A stretch of 64,000 nucleotides of DNA from Kluyveromyces lactis (taxonomy: Eukaryota > Ascomycota > Saccharomycetes > Saccharomycetales > Saccharomycetaceae). Below the pieces are notes generated by a model. That model worked only from the letters and a program-made list of their open reading frames with translations, searched no databases and had not been told where the DNA came from. The DNA lies in the NCBI RefSeq assembly GCF_000002515.2, contig NC_006042.1, positions 372,001-436,000 of the forward strand. The letters are read 5' to 3'. The position numbers and the translations under genes were made by a program. Of the stretch, positions 11,428 to 21,978 are shown piece by piece (positions within the stretch are counted from its first letter, which is position 1; each line of letters opens with the position of its first letter).

Positions 11428-12081
11428 TTATAAATCTATCATTTCCACTTTACCAGAATCAACATTGTATAACAAACCGTAAGTTTCAATTGATTTGTTT
11501 TCTAGAGCTTTCTGTACTGTATCGACACTTAGCAAACTTTCGTATTGTTTCTTGACGTTGAGTATCGATAGCAGACGGGACTGTTTCTCTAGATCATTTT
11601 GGTATTCTGGTGAGTTAAGTAAAACTTTGTTCTCGTGGATTAAATCATCAATTTCTTGCAAGTATTGATGTAGATGGGAGCATTGCAAACCAGGCAATTC
11701 CTTTCTTTGATCCTTCAAACATGTCTTGATACCACCACAGTCAGTATGTCCGCAGATGATGATTTTGTTCACTTTTAAGACGTTGATAGCAAACTCGAGT
11801 GTCGCAAGACATGTCAAATCCTCCACATTGACTTTGTTAGCTATATTCTTAAACGTGAAAACCTCACCTGGTAGTACGCCAACAACGTTTTCGTTGTAAC
11901 GAGAATCAGAACATCCGATAAAGAGAGTGTGAGGGTCCTGCCCTTGACCATTTAGAGTGAACAAGTTTGGATGTTCATTTTGCATTTCAGAACGCCATTT
12001 CTCGTTCGCCTTTAGATAATCTTTAATATTGGAGTTGGATTGTAATGTGAACGGGACAAAATCAGAAGCGACAGGTGACAT
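11428..12081 (-). CDS. NCE103: NCE103, beta-class carbonic anhydrase
   Basis: This enzyme hydrates CO2 to bicarbonate, which supplies carboxylases such as pyruvate and acetyl-CoA carboxylase; yeast lacking it cannot grow well in ambient air. The zinc-site motifs are intact: CSDSR at residues 57-61 (Cys57 ligand, Asp59/Arg61 dyad) and CGHTDCGG at 110-117 (His112 and Cys115 ligands). The length of 217 residues is typical of the fungal enzyme, and there is no obvious cleavable targeting peptide. The start is the ATG at 12081. It is divergent from the glucoamylase gene across 1.75 kb that contains a perfect CRE palindrome (see 12836-12847). The gene is YNL036W, close to IDH1 in S. cerevisiae as it is here, with the same relative orientation. 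Confidence 0.96.
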   Translation of the reverse strand: MSPVASDFVPFTLQSNSNIKDYLKANEKWRSEMQNEHPNLFTLNGQGQDPHTLFIGCSDSRYNENVVGVLPGEVFTFKNIANKVNVEDLTCLATLEFAINVLKVNKIIICGHTDCGGIKTCLKDQRKELPGLQCSHLHQYLQEIDDLIHENKVLLNSPEYQNDLEKQSRLLSILNVKKQYESLLSVDTVQKALENKSIETYGLLYNVDSGKVEMIDL

Positions 12082-13831
12082 GTTTACGTAGTGTGGTTTT
12101 TCTTGTTTGGTCTTATGTGATGACTACTATCACAAAAGTCTAAGTTTCGTTAAACATATTGCAAACCTAGACAGGATCTCATTGTCCAACTCACTTCCTA
12201 ATGCTTATATATAATAATTCCACAGTTCATTTGTTAGCCCCGAACCTTAAAAAACACTTACATCAACAGTATTCATGGTTTTAGGCTCATCTCAGCAGAA
12301 TTCAGCATCATTCCCATACTTAACGAGAAATAAAGAAACAATTTCCAATAGAAAAAAAGGTCAACGAAGTGCATTACATCAACATTTCGTAAAAATCCAA
12401 AAAGAAAAAAATACACACCACATAGAAACAGTGGGGAGCTGAGACCGGGTGATTCATCACGTTTTATTCGAAACCGATAGAGAGTCACGGCCCGAGCCAT
12501 GCCTTCAAGTGTCTGTGCGTGGGATAAGAGTTTTGAAAAATGAACAGGAACATTCAACTGGAAAAGACGTCCCGGGATGAATTGAGTCAATATAAGAACT
12601 TCGGTTTATCTGGTGGGGATACAGAGAGCCCTGTAGAGGAGAAACCTATCTATAGCCAATGATTGGTGCTACGCTGGAAAAAAAAAGGCTCGAGATAATA
12701 GTAATCACAAATTATCACGCTCGAAGTCCCCTTCCTTCTGCAATTGTCTGCAATATTCTTAGTGGCGTCAGTACTGACCGACATCAACAGTATTTTCTTT
12801 TTCCGTTTTTCCAACATGATGGAATAGTGATAATTGTTGACGTCAACCTTACACAGAGATGGAACGTGAGATCAGAAAAAAAAAGTTTGTAGGACGGTAA
12901 GTGGAGAGAATATCCGGTGCGTTACCCGAATATACGCCAGGTTTAGTTTGCACTAAAAGTGGGAGATGTGAGGAATACGTCTGTATCCGGTTAATCGGAA
13001 CAATACACTCGCATAAAAATGATTCCAAGCCAACCCAGCTAGGAGGCGGGGGATGCGGCTGTTATTTCGCTGTGGCTACAGGCAGTGAAGGTCGCCACTT
13101 TTCGAAGAGAAGTTCTTGAAGTTACAGAAAACACATCATAAATAGGCGGCAATCATGATTATATGAGTGTTTTGGCGTGCGTATCTTTGGTTGATGGAAA
13201 CGCTGAGAGCATAATTTTGGGCGTTGTCATATTTACGAGTAACACCACTTTCACGTGACTTGCGACTTGGGACTAGACTGGTTTTTTTTTTCCAGTTTTT
13301 CCTTTCCGCAAAAGTCAATACTAACCTAGTGACCAAAAGACGGGTAACAACTCTCTTTTGTCCCAATACCAATAATGTAGTATTTCATTTTTAGGGGAGG
13401 GCATGGGATTGAAAAAAAAAGGATTCAAGCAAGACATCTCAACTTTTGAGATAACACAAAAACGCGATCTAGGAACTGCGGACAGAAATTTGAAGAAAAA
13501 TTATATTTACAAGTTCTCGGAGAAGTCACATCTGTTATTGTGTCACTCGAAGGTGACACAATCTAGCTTATTCGATTTCTGTCTGGTTTTTTTTTTCCTG
13601 GCTATTTAAATTTCCCATTTTTTTGTGTGATATATCTGCAATTGTTATACTTGTTGCTGTATCAAAAGTATCGATATTAATGAGATCAGTAGGATAGAAA
13701 CGAAATAAGTTGCCAATATAGTTACTGAAACTTCAATTAGAGTGTCTTGTATCGCTACTGGCTCGAAGATTATTATATTTCTGTGATAGATCAGACATCT
13801 AATTTTGCCTTTTTTTTGTTTTGCTTGCATC
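12082..13831. promoter_or_regulatory. Divergent NCE103/SGA1-like intergenic region
   Basis: This gap of 1.75 kb must hold both promoters. It contains a CRE palindrome at 12836-12847 and Reb1-type sites TTACCCG at 12922-12928 and CGGGTAA at 13341-13347. TCACGTGA lies near 13252. A 14-nt direct repeat, ACATCAACAGTATT, occurs at 12260-12273 and 12781-12794. The open frames inside are short and look accidental. Confidence 0.55.
12836..12847. promoter_or_regulatory. Perfect CRE palindrome upstream of NCE103
   Basis: GTTGACGTCAAC is a perfect 12-bp palindrome containing the ATF/CREB core TGACGTCA at 12838-12845, about 760 bp upstream of the NCE103 start. In S. cerevisiae and Candida glabrata the bZIP factor Cst6/Rca1 controls NCE103 through TGACGTMA sites (established knowledge). 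That it does so here is inference; the site also lies upstream of the divergent glucoamylase gene. Confidence 0.5.
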
Positions 13832-15541
13832 ATGAATAACCCTAATACGATGCTAAGTAAAAGCTCAAGAAAACCGAGAATACCTAAGCACTCACATTAT
13901 TTTCTGTCCTTCGTTTGCATTTCTTCGTTATTAGCATACTATTTCCTTTTATCACCATTTCAAGCTGGGAATCACAATGCGAATCACAGTATAGAGTGCC
14001 CTTTATCAAGGTCATCTCCACTAATTGAAGTGTCAGATTTCAATAGGATATCTGAATTCAAATTGCAACCAATCCCAGTCTCGAAGAACATTTCAAGGAA
14101 TGATTTCAATAAATGGTTGGAAGAACAAACGGAGATTTCCTTCTATCATATGTTCGAAAACATTTGTCATGCAGAAACATCAGATAAATTTGATAATTGT
14201 ACTCCTGGTGTTGTCTTTGCGTCTCCTTCCAAGAACAAACCAGATTATTTCTATCATTGGATTAGAGATGGTGCCATCACCATAAACACTTTAATTAATA
14301 CGTATCTTGATATTGATAGGGAACGGACTCTTGAGACAGTCTTGGATTACGTGAACGCATCTTTGGATTTACAACATAAATCTAATCCCAGTGGGCCAGC
14401 TGATGATCCTTTGTTCAGAAATTTGGGAGAACCAAAATATCATGTTGATAACAGCGCTTATGAACTTGTCTGGGGCAGACCACAGAATGATGGCCCACCA
14501 TTAAGAGCTATTGCATTGTTGAACTTCTTGAACCAGGTAGACGATGGGGAAACCGAGAAATACAATTGGATATTTGATGAGGTAATTGCCTTAGATTTGA
14601 AGTTTGTGTTATATAATTGGCATATTCCAACGTATGACCTATGGGAAGAAGTGCGTGCTTATCATTTTTTTACTAGTATGGTTCAATTGAAGGCGCTAGT
14701 AGAAGGTAAGAGATATCTTTTAACGTCGGAAGCAAAAGGTGTAAAATTGAGCAAGCAGTTGACTATACTATTGAAGGATATTGAGACTTGTATAGACAAA
14801 ATTGAGGATTTTATCATCGATGCCAATTCAGGGTTTATAAATCATGAAAAGGGTTACATTGTGGAAACCCCCAGTATTTTGGATGAAAGGTCAGGTTTAG
14901 ACATTGCTGTGATCATGGCAAGCACCTTGACACATGATGATTCTATAAAAGATATGAACACCGTTTATGATTCCTTCTTGTTTGATATTGATGATCCTTT
15001 CATATTGAATCATTTCAATGAACTAATTGAGAGAATGGCAGTACTTTACCCGATCAATCACAACAGACTTAATACAAACATGGGAGTTGCCATTGGGAGA
15101 TATCCAGAGGATATTTATGATGGAATTGACATCTCTGAAGGTAATCCCTGGTTTATCTCAACGTTAACCTCTGCCGAATTGATTTACAAATTAGTCAATA
15201 AAATGTATCACGATGAGAAACCTTTACTCATTGATCCGATATCGAACAAGTTCTGGACTAAATTCTTCGAATTTGGGAATATGAAGGATTCGCTGATCTT
15301 GATACCATATAATACATTAGCGTTCAACCAAACGTTGTACACAATATTCAAATACGGTGATTCATTCCTAAGCAAAGTTAACGAGCATGTAAGTAACGAC
15401 GGATCGATGAGCGAACAGTTCAACAAATATCATGGATACAACCAAGGGGCTCCAAATTTGACATGGTCTTACGGTACTTTCAGCAATGCACTTCGCTGGA
15501 GGGAAATTGTCGATCGATTCATCCATCCTATTGCCATATAA
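13832..15541 (+). CDS. SGA1: SGA1-like glucoamylase (GH15), membrane-anchored or secreted
   Basis: This is a glucan 1,4-alpha-glucosidase that releases glucose from glycogen or starch chain ends. The GH15 catalytic pair is present: the general acid in YDLWEEV (about residues 268-274) and the general base in DGSMSEQF (Glu about 528), followed by LTWSYGTFSNALRWRE. The substrate-binding YHWIRDGAIT motif lies near residue 150. A basic N terminus followed by a hydrophobic stretch at about 22-41 is a signal anchor or signal peptide, so the enzyme enters the secretory pathway. No starch-binding domain follows the catalytic domain, as in yeast Sga1, which digests glycogen during sporulation. I chose the ATG at 13832, giving 569 residues. 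Its place next to FMC1 agrees with YIL099W. Whether it acts outside the cell cannot be read from the sequence. Confidence 0.9.
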   Translation: MNNPNTMLSKSSRKPRIPKHSHYFLSFVCISSLLAYYFLLSPFQAGNHNANHSIECPLSRSSPLIEVSDFNRISEFKLQPIPVSKNISRNDFNKWLEEQTEISFYHMFENICHAETSDKFDNCTPGVVFASPSKNKPDYFYHWIRDGAITINTLINTYLDIDRERTLETVLDYVNASLDLQHKSNPSGPADDPLFRNLGEPKYHVDNSAYELVWGRPQNDGPPLRAIALLNFLNQVDDGETEKYNWIFDEVIALDLKFVLYNWHIPTYDLWEEVRAYHFFTSMVQLKALVEGKRYLLTSEAKGVKLSKQLTILLKDIETCIDKIEDFIIDANSGFINHEKGYIVETPSILDERSGLDIAVIMASTLTHDDSIKDMNTVYDSFLFDIDDPFILNHFNELIERMAVLYPINHNRLNTNMGVAIGRYPEDIYDGIDISEGNPWFISTLTSAELIYKLVNKMYHDEKPLLIDPISNKFWTKFFEFGNMKDSLILIPYNTLAFNQTLYTIFKYGDSFLSKVNEHVSNDGSMSEQFNKYHGYNQGAPNLTWSYGTFSNALRWREIVDRFIHPIAI

Positions 15542-15823
15542 GACATGGAATCACTCTTTCGAATAAAATGTAAAGGGGCAAGTTGTTAATGAAAAGTATA
15601 TAGGTTGAATAAATACTTTGATAATGATAAATTTTAGCTGCTACTTGTATCTGCTTTACTTAACAAAGAAAAGTACTGAATCCTAAGTTCATTGATCGTT
15701 GCATTATTGACTATTAAAACATCTATAAAAAAACACAAGCTTAATACGAGAATATTTACATTTATTGACCGTCTCTAAAAAGCTTTTCCAACAGCAGTAT
15801 GGTTAAACTTGACCGTGTTGCTA

Positions 15824-16303
15824 TTACTCAGGAACTTGTAGACCTACCTTGTTAGCAGTCTTTTGAACTTTTTCCTCTTGTGACATTTTCAATCCTGGAT
15901 TATATCTTTCGATCAACTGCTCGTATTCACTTTGATTGACAACAAAGGCCGCAATATCTTTCAAATGTTGAAGAGAACGCGGGTCATCTTTCAGCGATAG
16001 AACAATATCTTTGAGATGTTTGCTATGGCTGTAAAATAATAGCTCTTTAGATTTCAATGGGTCCTTAGTCTTCAAAATTTCAATTTTTTTTCCAACCGCA
16101 CTGAGCTGTTTTAATACCTTGCTTCTTGCCATTGCATCTAGGCCCTTCTCCTGCTGTTGTCTCACTAATTGGATCCTATTGTATGTCAATAAGGCTATTT
16201 GTTTCTTTGTATCTTGCTGTAGTTGTTGGATTTTATTGTGCTTCGCACTACGGACAAGTGATCTCAATAGTGACTTATATGTCGATAACGTTAGCTCACT
16301 CAT
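15824..16303 (-). CDS. FMC1: FMC1, mitochondrial F1-ATPase assembly factor
   Basis: Fmc1 is a mitochondrial matrix protein needed for assembly or stability of the F1 sector of ATP synthase at high temperature, working with the chaperone Atp12. The frame is open further upstream, but the protein that resembles Fmc1 starts at MSELTLSTYKSLLRSLVRSA (ATG at 16303). This gives 159 residues, close to the 155 of S. cerevisiae. The first segment is an LYR-like basic amphipathic helix, and the protein is otherwise helical and basic. Position between the glucoamylase gene and IDH1 agrees with YIL098C. The stop is about 280 bp from the stop of the convergent glucoamylase gene. Confidence 0.88.
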   Translation of the reverse strand: MSELTLSTYKSLLRSLVRSAKHNKIQQLQQDTKKQIALLTYNRIQLVRQQQEKGLDAMARSKVLKQLSAVGKKIEILKTKDPLKSKELLFYSHSKHLKDIVLSLKDDPRSLQHLKDIAAFVVNQSEYEQLIERYNPGLKMSQEEKVQKTANKVGLQVPE

Positions 16304-17158
16304 TGTATGATCCTTAATATATTCTATATTATCACTGCTCTGTGAGATAATGATAAGTGGAGATATCCTATAATGCCTATTATAATATGTCAAGGCAGAG
16401 TACTCTCATAACATGCTAGAATCACCAATCTAATACAGAACTCATCGAAACATTTTTCAACAGTCAAATCTCTCTTTAACTGTCGATCCAGATCACGTGA
16501 AACCTTTTTCACGTTTCTTCTGTAAATCTGAAGATATATTTCATTCCGGGTAATGATTCGTGTTTTTTTTTTGTCACTTTTCTTTATTTTCCTCTTGTTC
16601 GTTTTTTGACTGACTCAATGCCGAGAACGGAACCCAGGTCACATGATCGCGACTGTTATTATACTGCAGCGGGACCGACTTTCCAACTTGAACACAGGGG
16701 AATCAAATGTGACCTAAATTTTGTTAGAAATTGGCATGATAAGTATATAAATACAAAATATGGAAATTGTCCAGAGAGATTTAAAAACCTTGAATCACAA
16801 CCGCTTTCATTTTACATCAACAACTGAAAAGGAACACTGTAAAAGATCAGTGAAGAAAGCCAATTCAATTGCCTGAACAACTAGCGGATCTGCCATTAGT
16901 GTTATAACTATCATTTCTATTCGTTTTCTTTTTTTCTAAAGGTTTTGTGTTTATTTTAAATTCCCTTCTCCACTAAGAAACAATATTCCAGATATAATTT
17001 GAAGTGCCCTTCTTTTCGAATTATATTAAGCTTAAAACAATAGTCATTATATCAGATCAATAGGTTTTCTCATTTCCGAGTTAATTGCTCTTTTATTTTA
17101 ACTTAAAACCCCTCATATTCCCGGTATTACATACTAAATTACAAGAACATAGAAAAAA
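16304..17158. promoter_or_regulatory. Divergent FMC1/IDH1 promoter region
   Basis: This 855-bp region holds a Cbf1-type ATCACGTGA at 16492-16500, a Reb1-type CGGGTAA at 16547-16553 and a Gcn4-type TGACTCA near 16611-16617. A long T/pyrimidine-rich stretch lies near 16920-16940. The cluster at 16490-16620 looks like a nucleosome-free promoter core shared by two mitochondrial genes. A short frame at 16618-16827 is probably accidental. Confidence 0.6.
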
Positions 17159-18244
17159 ATGTTGAGACAAGGTATTGCTGCTCAAAAAAAGTCCTTCGCT
17201 ACCCTAGCAGCTGAACAATTGTTGCCAAAGAAGTACGGTGGTCGCTACACTGTAACTTTGATTCCAGGTGATGGTGTTGGTAAGGAAGTGACCGACTCAG
17301 TAGTCAAGATCTTCGAAAACGAAAATATTCCAATCGACTGGGAAACTATCGACATTTCTGGTCTAGAAAACACTGAAAATGTACAAAGAGCTGTCGAATC
17401 TTTAAAGAGAAACAAGGTTGGTTTGAAAGGTATCTGGCACACTCCAGCCGACCAAACCGGTCATGGCTCATTGAACGTTGCTTTGAGAAAGCAACTGGAT
17501 ATTTTCGCCAATGTCGCCTTGTTCAAATCAATTCCAGGTGTCAAGACTAGATTGAATAACATCGACATGGTTATCATCAGAGAAAACACTGAAGGTGAAT
17601 ACTCTGGTTTAGAACACGAATCTGTTCCAGGTGTCGTTGAATCTTTGAAGATCATGACCAGGGCTAAGTCAGAAAGAATTGCTAGATTCGCCTTTGATTT
17701 CGCCTTGAAAAACAACAGAAAGTCGGTCTGCGCTGTTCACAAAGCTAACATCATGAAATTGGGTGATGGTTTGTTCAGAAACACCGTTAATGAAATTGGT
17801 GCTAACGAATACCCAGAACTCGATGTCAAGAACATCATCGTTGACAACGCTTCCATGCAAGCTGTTGCCAAGCCACATCAATTCGATGTTTTGGTGACAC
17901 CAAACTTGTACGGTTCTATCTTGGGTAACATTGGTTCTGCTTTGATCGGTGGTCCCGGTCTAGTCCCAGGTGCTAACTTCGGTAGAGAATACGCTGTCTT
18001 TGAACCAGGTTCCAGACATGTTGGTTTGGACATCAAGGGTCAAAACGTTGCTAACCCAACTGCTATGATCTTGTCCTCTACTCTAATGTTGAGACATCTA
18101 GGTTTGAACGCTTACGCTGATAGAATTTCCAAAGCTACATATGATGTCATTTCTGAAGGTAAGTCAACAACAAGAGACATCGGTGGTTCAGCCTCCACTT
18201 CTGAGTTCACCAACGCTGTTATCGAGAAGTTAGCCAAGTTATGA
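17159..18244 (+). CDS. IDH1: IDH1, NAD-dependent isocitrate dehydrogenase subunit 1
   Basis: Idh1 is the regulatory subunit (AMP/citrate binding) of the mitochondrial octameric NAD-isocitrate dehydrogenase, which oxidises isocitrate to 2-oxoglutarate. The start MLRQGIAAQKKSFATLAAEQ is a mitochondrial presequence. Family motifs follow: TLIPGDGVGKE (about 33-43), RENTEGEYSG, the HKANIMKLGDGLF segment and the dinucleotide-site region with GSRHVGLDIKGQNVANPTAM. The length of 361 residues equals the usual yeast length, and codon use is strongly biased, as expected for an abundant enzyme. It is YNL037C; its neighbours NCE103 and FMC1 agree. Synteny with the left part of the window ends just after it. 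Confidence 0.95.
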   Translation: MLRQGIAAQKKSFATLAAEQLLPKKYGGRYTVTLIPGDGVGKEVTDSVVKIFENENIPIDWETIDISGLENTENVQRAVESLKRNKVGLKGIWHTPADQTGHGSLNVALRKQLDIFANVALFKSIPGVKTRLNNIDMVIIRENTEGEYSGLEHESVPGVVESLKIMTRAKSERIARFAFDFALKNNRKSVCAVHKANIMKLGDGLFRNTVNEIGANEYPELDVKNIIVDNASMQAVAKPHQFDVLVTPNLYGSILGNIGSALIGGPGLVPGANFGREYAVFEPGSRHVGLDIKGQNVANPTAMILSSTLMLRHLGLNAYADRISKATYDVISEGKSTTRDIGGSASTSEFTNAVIEKLAKL

Positions 18245-20228
18245 TCACATCAAGGAAATTATGACATCTTTTTATCCACACAAAACAAATAAAAGAAATT
18301 TGATCCTTATAATATCCTTCTCTACCTCCTAGAAAACATGTTTTCTTTACCGTCCTGTCCCTCTGAATGAAGACAGTCACTTCCAACAAACATATACAAT
18401 CTTCAAGATCAAATCAATAGATGATTATTTACTAAATTCCATTACGTAACTTTTTAAATCATATATACAATCACGACGACGTTCAATTCTTTTGATACAG
18501 CATCAAGTAAAAAACACAATCCTTAAGTTTCTTCCCTGACCATAGTAAATACAACGATTATATATATAGCAGTTTACTAGTGGTGGTTGATGCTCCCTTC
18601 CAATGTGTTTAGTGTTCTTTTGGATGTAGTGATCGCTTTCACATTGCAGCAGTTCTCGAGTGAAAAAATCATGTCTATTGTGAGTCAACATTAGTGAATA
18701 AATGGAACTGCTTAAATTTCCCTGACACCTAACTAAGTAAGCTATCAGCTAATAGTGCATATCGAAAGAAGATGGATACAAAGTAAATGCTTCTATTTCG
18801 GACCGAAAAGGTAACATCAGGCCCCTTCCATACATCTCATCTATGTGCCTAATATGTCCTGGTTTTTGACATTTCTCGAATTCGAGAACAATAAAAAACA
18901 GTACACACAAATACAGCAGGCTTACATAATAGAAAAGACTGACAGCTTTGTAAAAGTTGGAATATTACAGCAGCCATCTCTACGATGGCATCTCGAAGAA
19001 ACAGCAAGCAGTAAGAATGAGCTAATGGATACAGCAACCCAGTATCCTGCTCTGCCAAGTTCGGATTAGGCAATGATATGCTATGCTATGCAATATCATG
19101 TCATGTGACGGGTGACAATCGAACTATTTTCTTTACCAAGAAAACCACTTTTTCCAGGAAATGCGCTTTAGTGGTTCTATCCGAAGACAAAATGTTGCCA
19201 TCCTGTAGCCTGAATGACACTGATACATAGCAGGGCATATATTAATCTTGATTCTCCTCTGAGACAAACAGTATATTTATAATCATCTGTATCTTAGTGT
19301 CACAGCGTGCCACACAGACATAAGTTACGTATTATTGCGATGTAGGAAATAAAATGGAAAATGAGATTTTTCCATTAGAACCGATCTAACGTCCATTTTG
19401 ATTGGGTATTATTCTGAGCTTCATTCTCCGAACGATCAACCGGTGACCCACCGGTGGGTCACTGGTAGGTAAAGTTGCTAGAGGAGATATTCTTTGTCTG
19501 ACTTCGGGTTTTGAACCTTCTATTTAGGTTGAGAGTCTTAGTATGTCCCAAAAAAGGGGAATGTCTGAATGTATTGAAATAAAGAAATGAAAATAAAGAA
19601 ATGCCACTTTTTCATGCACACATAAATCACAGCAGTAGGAAAACTAATAGAGAATGATTATGGAGCCCATCCAAAAACTATTGACGTATTGTACAGGTTT
19701 CTGAAAAGTTTTCAAACTGCACTCAGTGTTGACTTATTCCCTACTTGTTCTGGGGCATTTTGCTTTGGTCCTTTTCATGAGATCCACACTCAAACTTAGG
19801 TAGTAAGTGATGTAAGTAGGTAGCTTACGTTATTGTTTCCCACAGTATGTCGCCTTGGCCATAAGAAAGCTAATGGATTGGTAATGGAAACAATGATAAT
19901 ATATAAAGAGCATACAATTGTACATCAGACTCAACCATGTGTGCAAGTTTACATTTCTGACCATTAACTATTAGTAGCGTTAATGACCAGTAAAGGGATA
20001 ATCGTGAAAACACAGCTCATATTCACCCCGGTATATAATAGTTGACATTGTTACCAAGTTCGTTTCATACTTATATGCAATAAAACTATCCTGTCTGAAC
20101 TTATCTTTTCCATCTCAGATCTGCCATACATATAAGCTGGGACTTTCCAGGATCTAATAAGAGCCCGTTCAAACACTACTTATTACAGTGTTAGGGTGAA
20201 GGACATAATCAATTTTTTTCCGGTAAAA
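18245..20228. promoter_or_regulatory. 2-kb gap with a long palindrome, upstream of the Mtr-type transporter gene
   Basis: There is no credible gene in these 2 kb; small frames near 18845-19073 overlap on both strands and look accidental. The main feature is a 28-bp inverted repeat at 19439-19466. A smaller inverted repeat, ATGATAT...ATATCAT, lies at 19073-19099. The region carries the IDH1 3' flank and an unusually long upstream region for the transporter. It is also where the conserved IDH1-side gene order breaks off. Confidence 0.5.
19439..19466. repeat. 28-bp near-perfect palindrome
   Basis: The central 20 bp, GTGACCCACC followed by GGTGGGTCAC (19443-19462), is a perfect inverted repeat. 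It extends four bases on each side with one mismatched pair (19442/19463). It is far more GC-rich than its surroundings and lies about 770 bp upstream of the transporter start. It looks like an operator for a dimeric protein or a cruciform-prone element; the binder is unknown. Confidence 0.85.
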
Positions 20229-21728
20229 ATGACGTCTTTTGAGAACAGACTTCAGGGTTCAGACAACGGGTCAGTTTCTGACGATTACGATGTGCATAAG
20301 ACGCTACTCAAAGCACCTGGCCAAAAACACCAAGATGTGGAAGACGTAGTTGAAGTCCAAAACTACGGTGACGATACTAGCGTGTCTTACAAGGATGGCC
20401 TCACAGAAAGTGACGAAGAAGGGCATCAGATTAAATACAAGACTTGTTCATGGCAGCATACTACAGGATTATTGCTATCAGAATACATCGTCCTAGCCAT
20501 CATGTCATTTCCATGGTCTTATTCGGTGTTGGGTTTAATTCCGGGACTTATATTGACTGCATTTGTTGCAATTACCGTCTTGTACACAGGACTTATTGTT
20601 TTGGATTATTGTGAACGGTTCCCTCATCTTAAAAATGTGTGTGACATTGGACAACATCTATTCTGGGGCAGCAAGGCTGCCTGGTATGCAACTGCTGTTT
20701 GCTTCATAGCTAACAACACACTTATCCAAGGGTTGCACGTCTTGGTCGGCGCCAAATACCTCAATACCGTCACAAATCATTCTGTTTGTTCTGTTGGATT
20801 CGCAGCTATTGTTGCTGTCATTTCATTTGTGTTTTCAATCCCAAGAACATTCTCCTCCTTATCTAAAGTTGCATACTTCTCAGCTATTACCATGTTCATT
20901 TCAGTTATCTTGGCTATGATCTTTGCTGGAATTCAGGATCACCCAGCTGGCTATGATGGTACTGCTGTAACGTATCAATTATGGCCTAAGAAGGGAACAA
21001 CATATGTTGATGCCATGGGTGCATTTTTGAATATTGTCTACACTTTTGTTGGTCAAATTACTTATCCACAGTTCATCTCTGAGATGAAAAGACCAAGGGA
21101 ATTCAAGAAGGTACTTTGGATAGTCACTGCGCTGGAACTTATTATTTTCTCCTTAGCGGGGGCTTTGATCTACGTGTATGTCGGTAACGAATACATGACT
21201 GCGCCAGCATATGGATCTTTGACAAAGACTTACAAGATCATTTCCTTCTCTTTTGCCATCCCTACCATCGTGTTCGTTGGGTCCTTATATTCTAACATCT
21301 CATCGAGATTCGTGTTCTTCAATGTCTTCAGAAACTCGGAGCATTTATACTCTCATACCAAGGTCGGATGGTTGGCTTGGATTGGCTTATTGTTATTGAC
21401 TTGGGTAGGTGCCTTTGTGATTGCAGAGGTTATTCCTTTCTTCTCAGATCTATTGTCCTTGATGTGTTCTTTATTCGATTGTTGGTTCGGATATGTATTC
21501 TGGGGTATGGCATACCTAAAGGTAAAACAAAATAAATACAAGCAGAGTAACCCTTATCCGTACTTGACTAAGATTGAAAAGGTTCATTTCATCATAGCGG
21601 GAATTCTCATTACTATCGGAATTTATATTTTGGGACCTGGTCTATACGCTACTGTTCAAAGTATCATTTACAATTTCCAATCAGATGCATATGGCTCAGT
21701 CTTCAGCTGTGCTTCCAATGGTATTTAA
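20229..21728 (+). CDS. Mtr-type (AAAP family) amino-acid transporter, paralog A
   Basis: This 499-residue integral membrane protein has a hydrophilic, acidic N terminus of about 75 residues followed by about eleven hydrophobic segments. The core begins with WQHTTGLLLSEYIVLAIMSF and ends in LGPGLYATVQSI. The architecture and motifs (SFPWSYSVLGLIPG, NNTLIQGLHVLVGAKYLNT, ISEMKRPREFKK) are those of the fungal amino-acid/auxin permease group that includes Neurospora Mtr, a neutral and aromatic amino-acid uptake system. S. cerevisiae has no close member to my knowledge. A very similar copy lies at 32952-34448 on the other strand. I chose the ATG at 20229 because it aligns with the start of the paralog. 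Substrate and membrane location (plasma membrane likely) are inferred from family only. Confidence 0.85.
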   Translation: MTSFENRLQGSDNGSVSDDYDVHKTLLKAPGQKHQDVEDVVEVQNYGDDTSVSYKDGLTESDEEGHQIKYKTCSWQHTTGLLLSEYIVLAIMSFPWSYSVLGLIPGLILTAFVAITVLYTGLIVLDYCERFPHLKNVCDIGQHLFWGSKAAWYATAVCFIANNTLIQGLHVLVGAKYLNTVTNHSVCSVGFAAIVAVISFVFSIPRTFSSLSKVAYFSAITMFISVILAMIFAGIQDHPAGYDGTAVTYQLWPKKGTTYVDAMGAFLNIVYTFVGQITYPQFISEMKRPREFKKVLWIVTALELIIFSLAGALIYVYVGNEYMTAPAYGSLTKTYKIISFSFAIPTIVFVGSLYSNISSRFVFFNVFRNSEHLYSHTKVGWLAWIGLLLLTWVGAFVIAEVIPFFSDLLSLMCSLFDCWFGYVFWGMAYLKVKQNKYKQSNPYPYLTKIEKVHFIIAGILITIGIYILGPGLYATVQSIIYNFQSDAYGSVFSCASNGI

Positions 21729-21906
21729 AAGAAAAAAAAATTGTAACAATTTTCCCTTGTATAAGTAGTTTTGGATAACTTTTAACCATTCCTTGTAATT
21801 CATTCAAAGTTCACACACAACTCATCGTTAATTCTAGCATACTCGCGTTGTGACCTTTACCTGAAGGAATGTAAGTTACTAAAAAATAAAAATATATAAA
21901 AAATCA

Positions 21907-21978
21907 CTCCGCGACGGGGAATTGAACCCCGATCTCGCACGCGACAAGCGCGAATTCTAACCATTAAACTATCGCGGA
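21907..21978 (-). tRNA. tRNA-Asp (GTC)
   Basis: Read on the minus strand, the 72-nt sequence starts TCCGCGATAGTTTAATGG and ends TTCAATTCCCCGTCGCGGAG. Acceptor arms TCCGCGA/TCGCGGA pair fully. The A box (TAGTTTAATGG) and B box (GGTTCAATTCC) are intact. The anticodon stem CGCGC/GTGCG encloses the loop TTGTCGC, so the anticodon is GTC. It is nearly identical to the S. cerevisiae tRNA-Asp I recall, with no intron. A run of six T on the minus strand (21898-21903) just after the gene is the Pol III terminator. It sits in the region where conserved gene order is broken. Confidence 0.97.
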
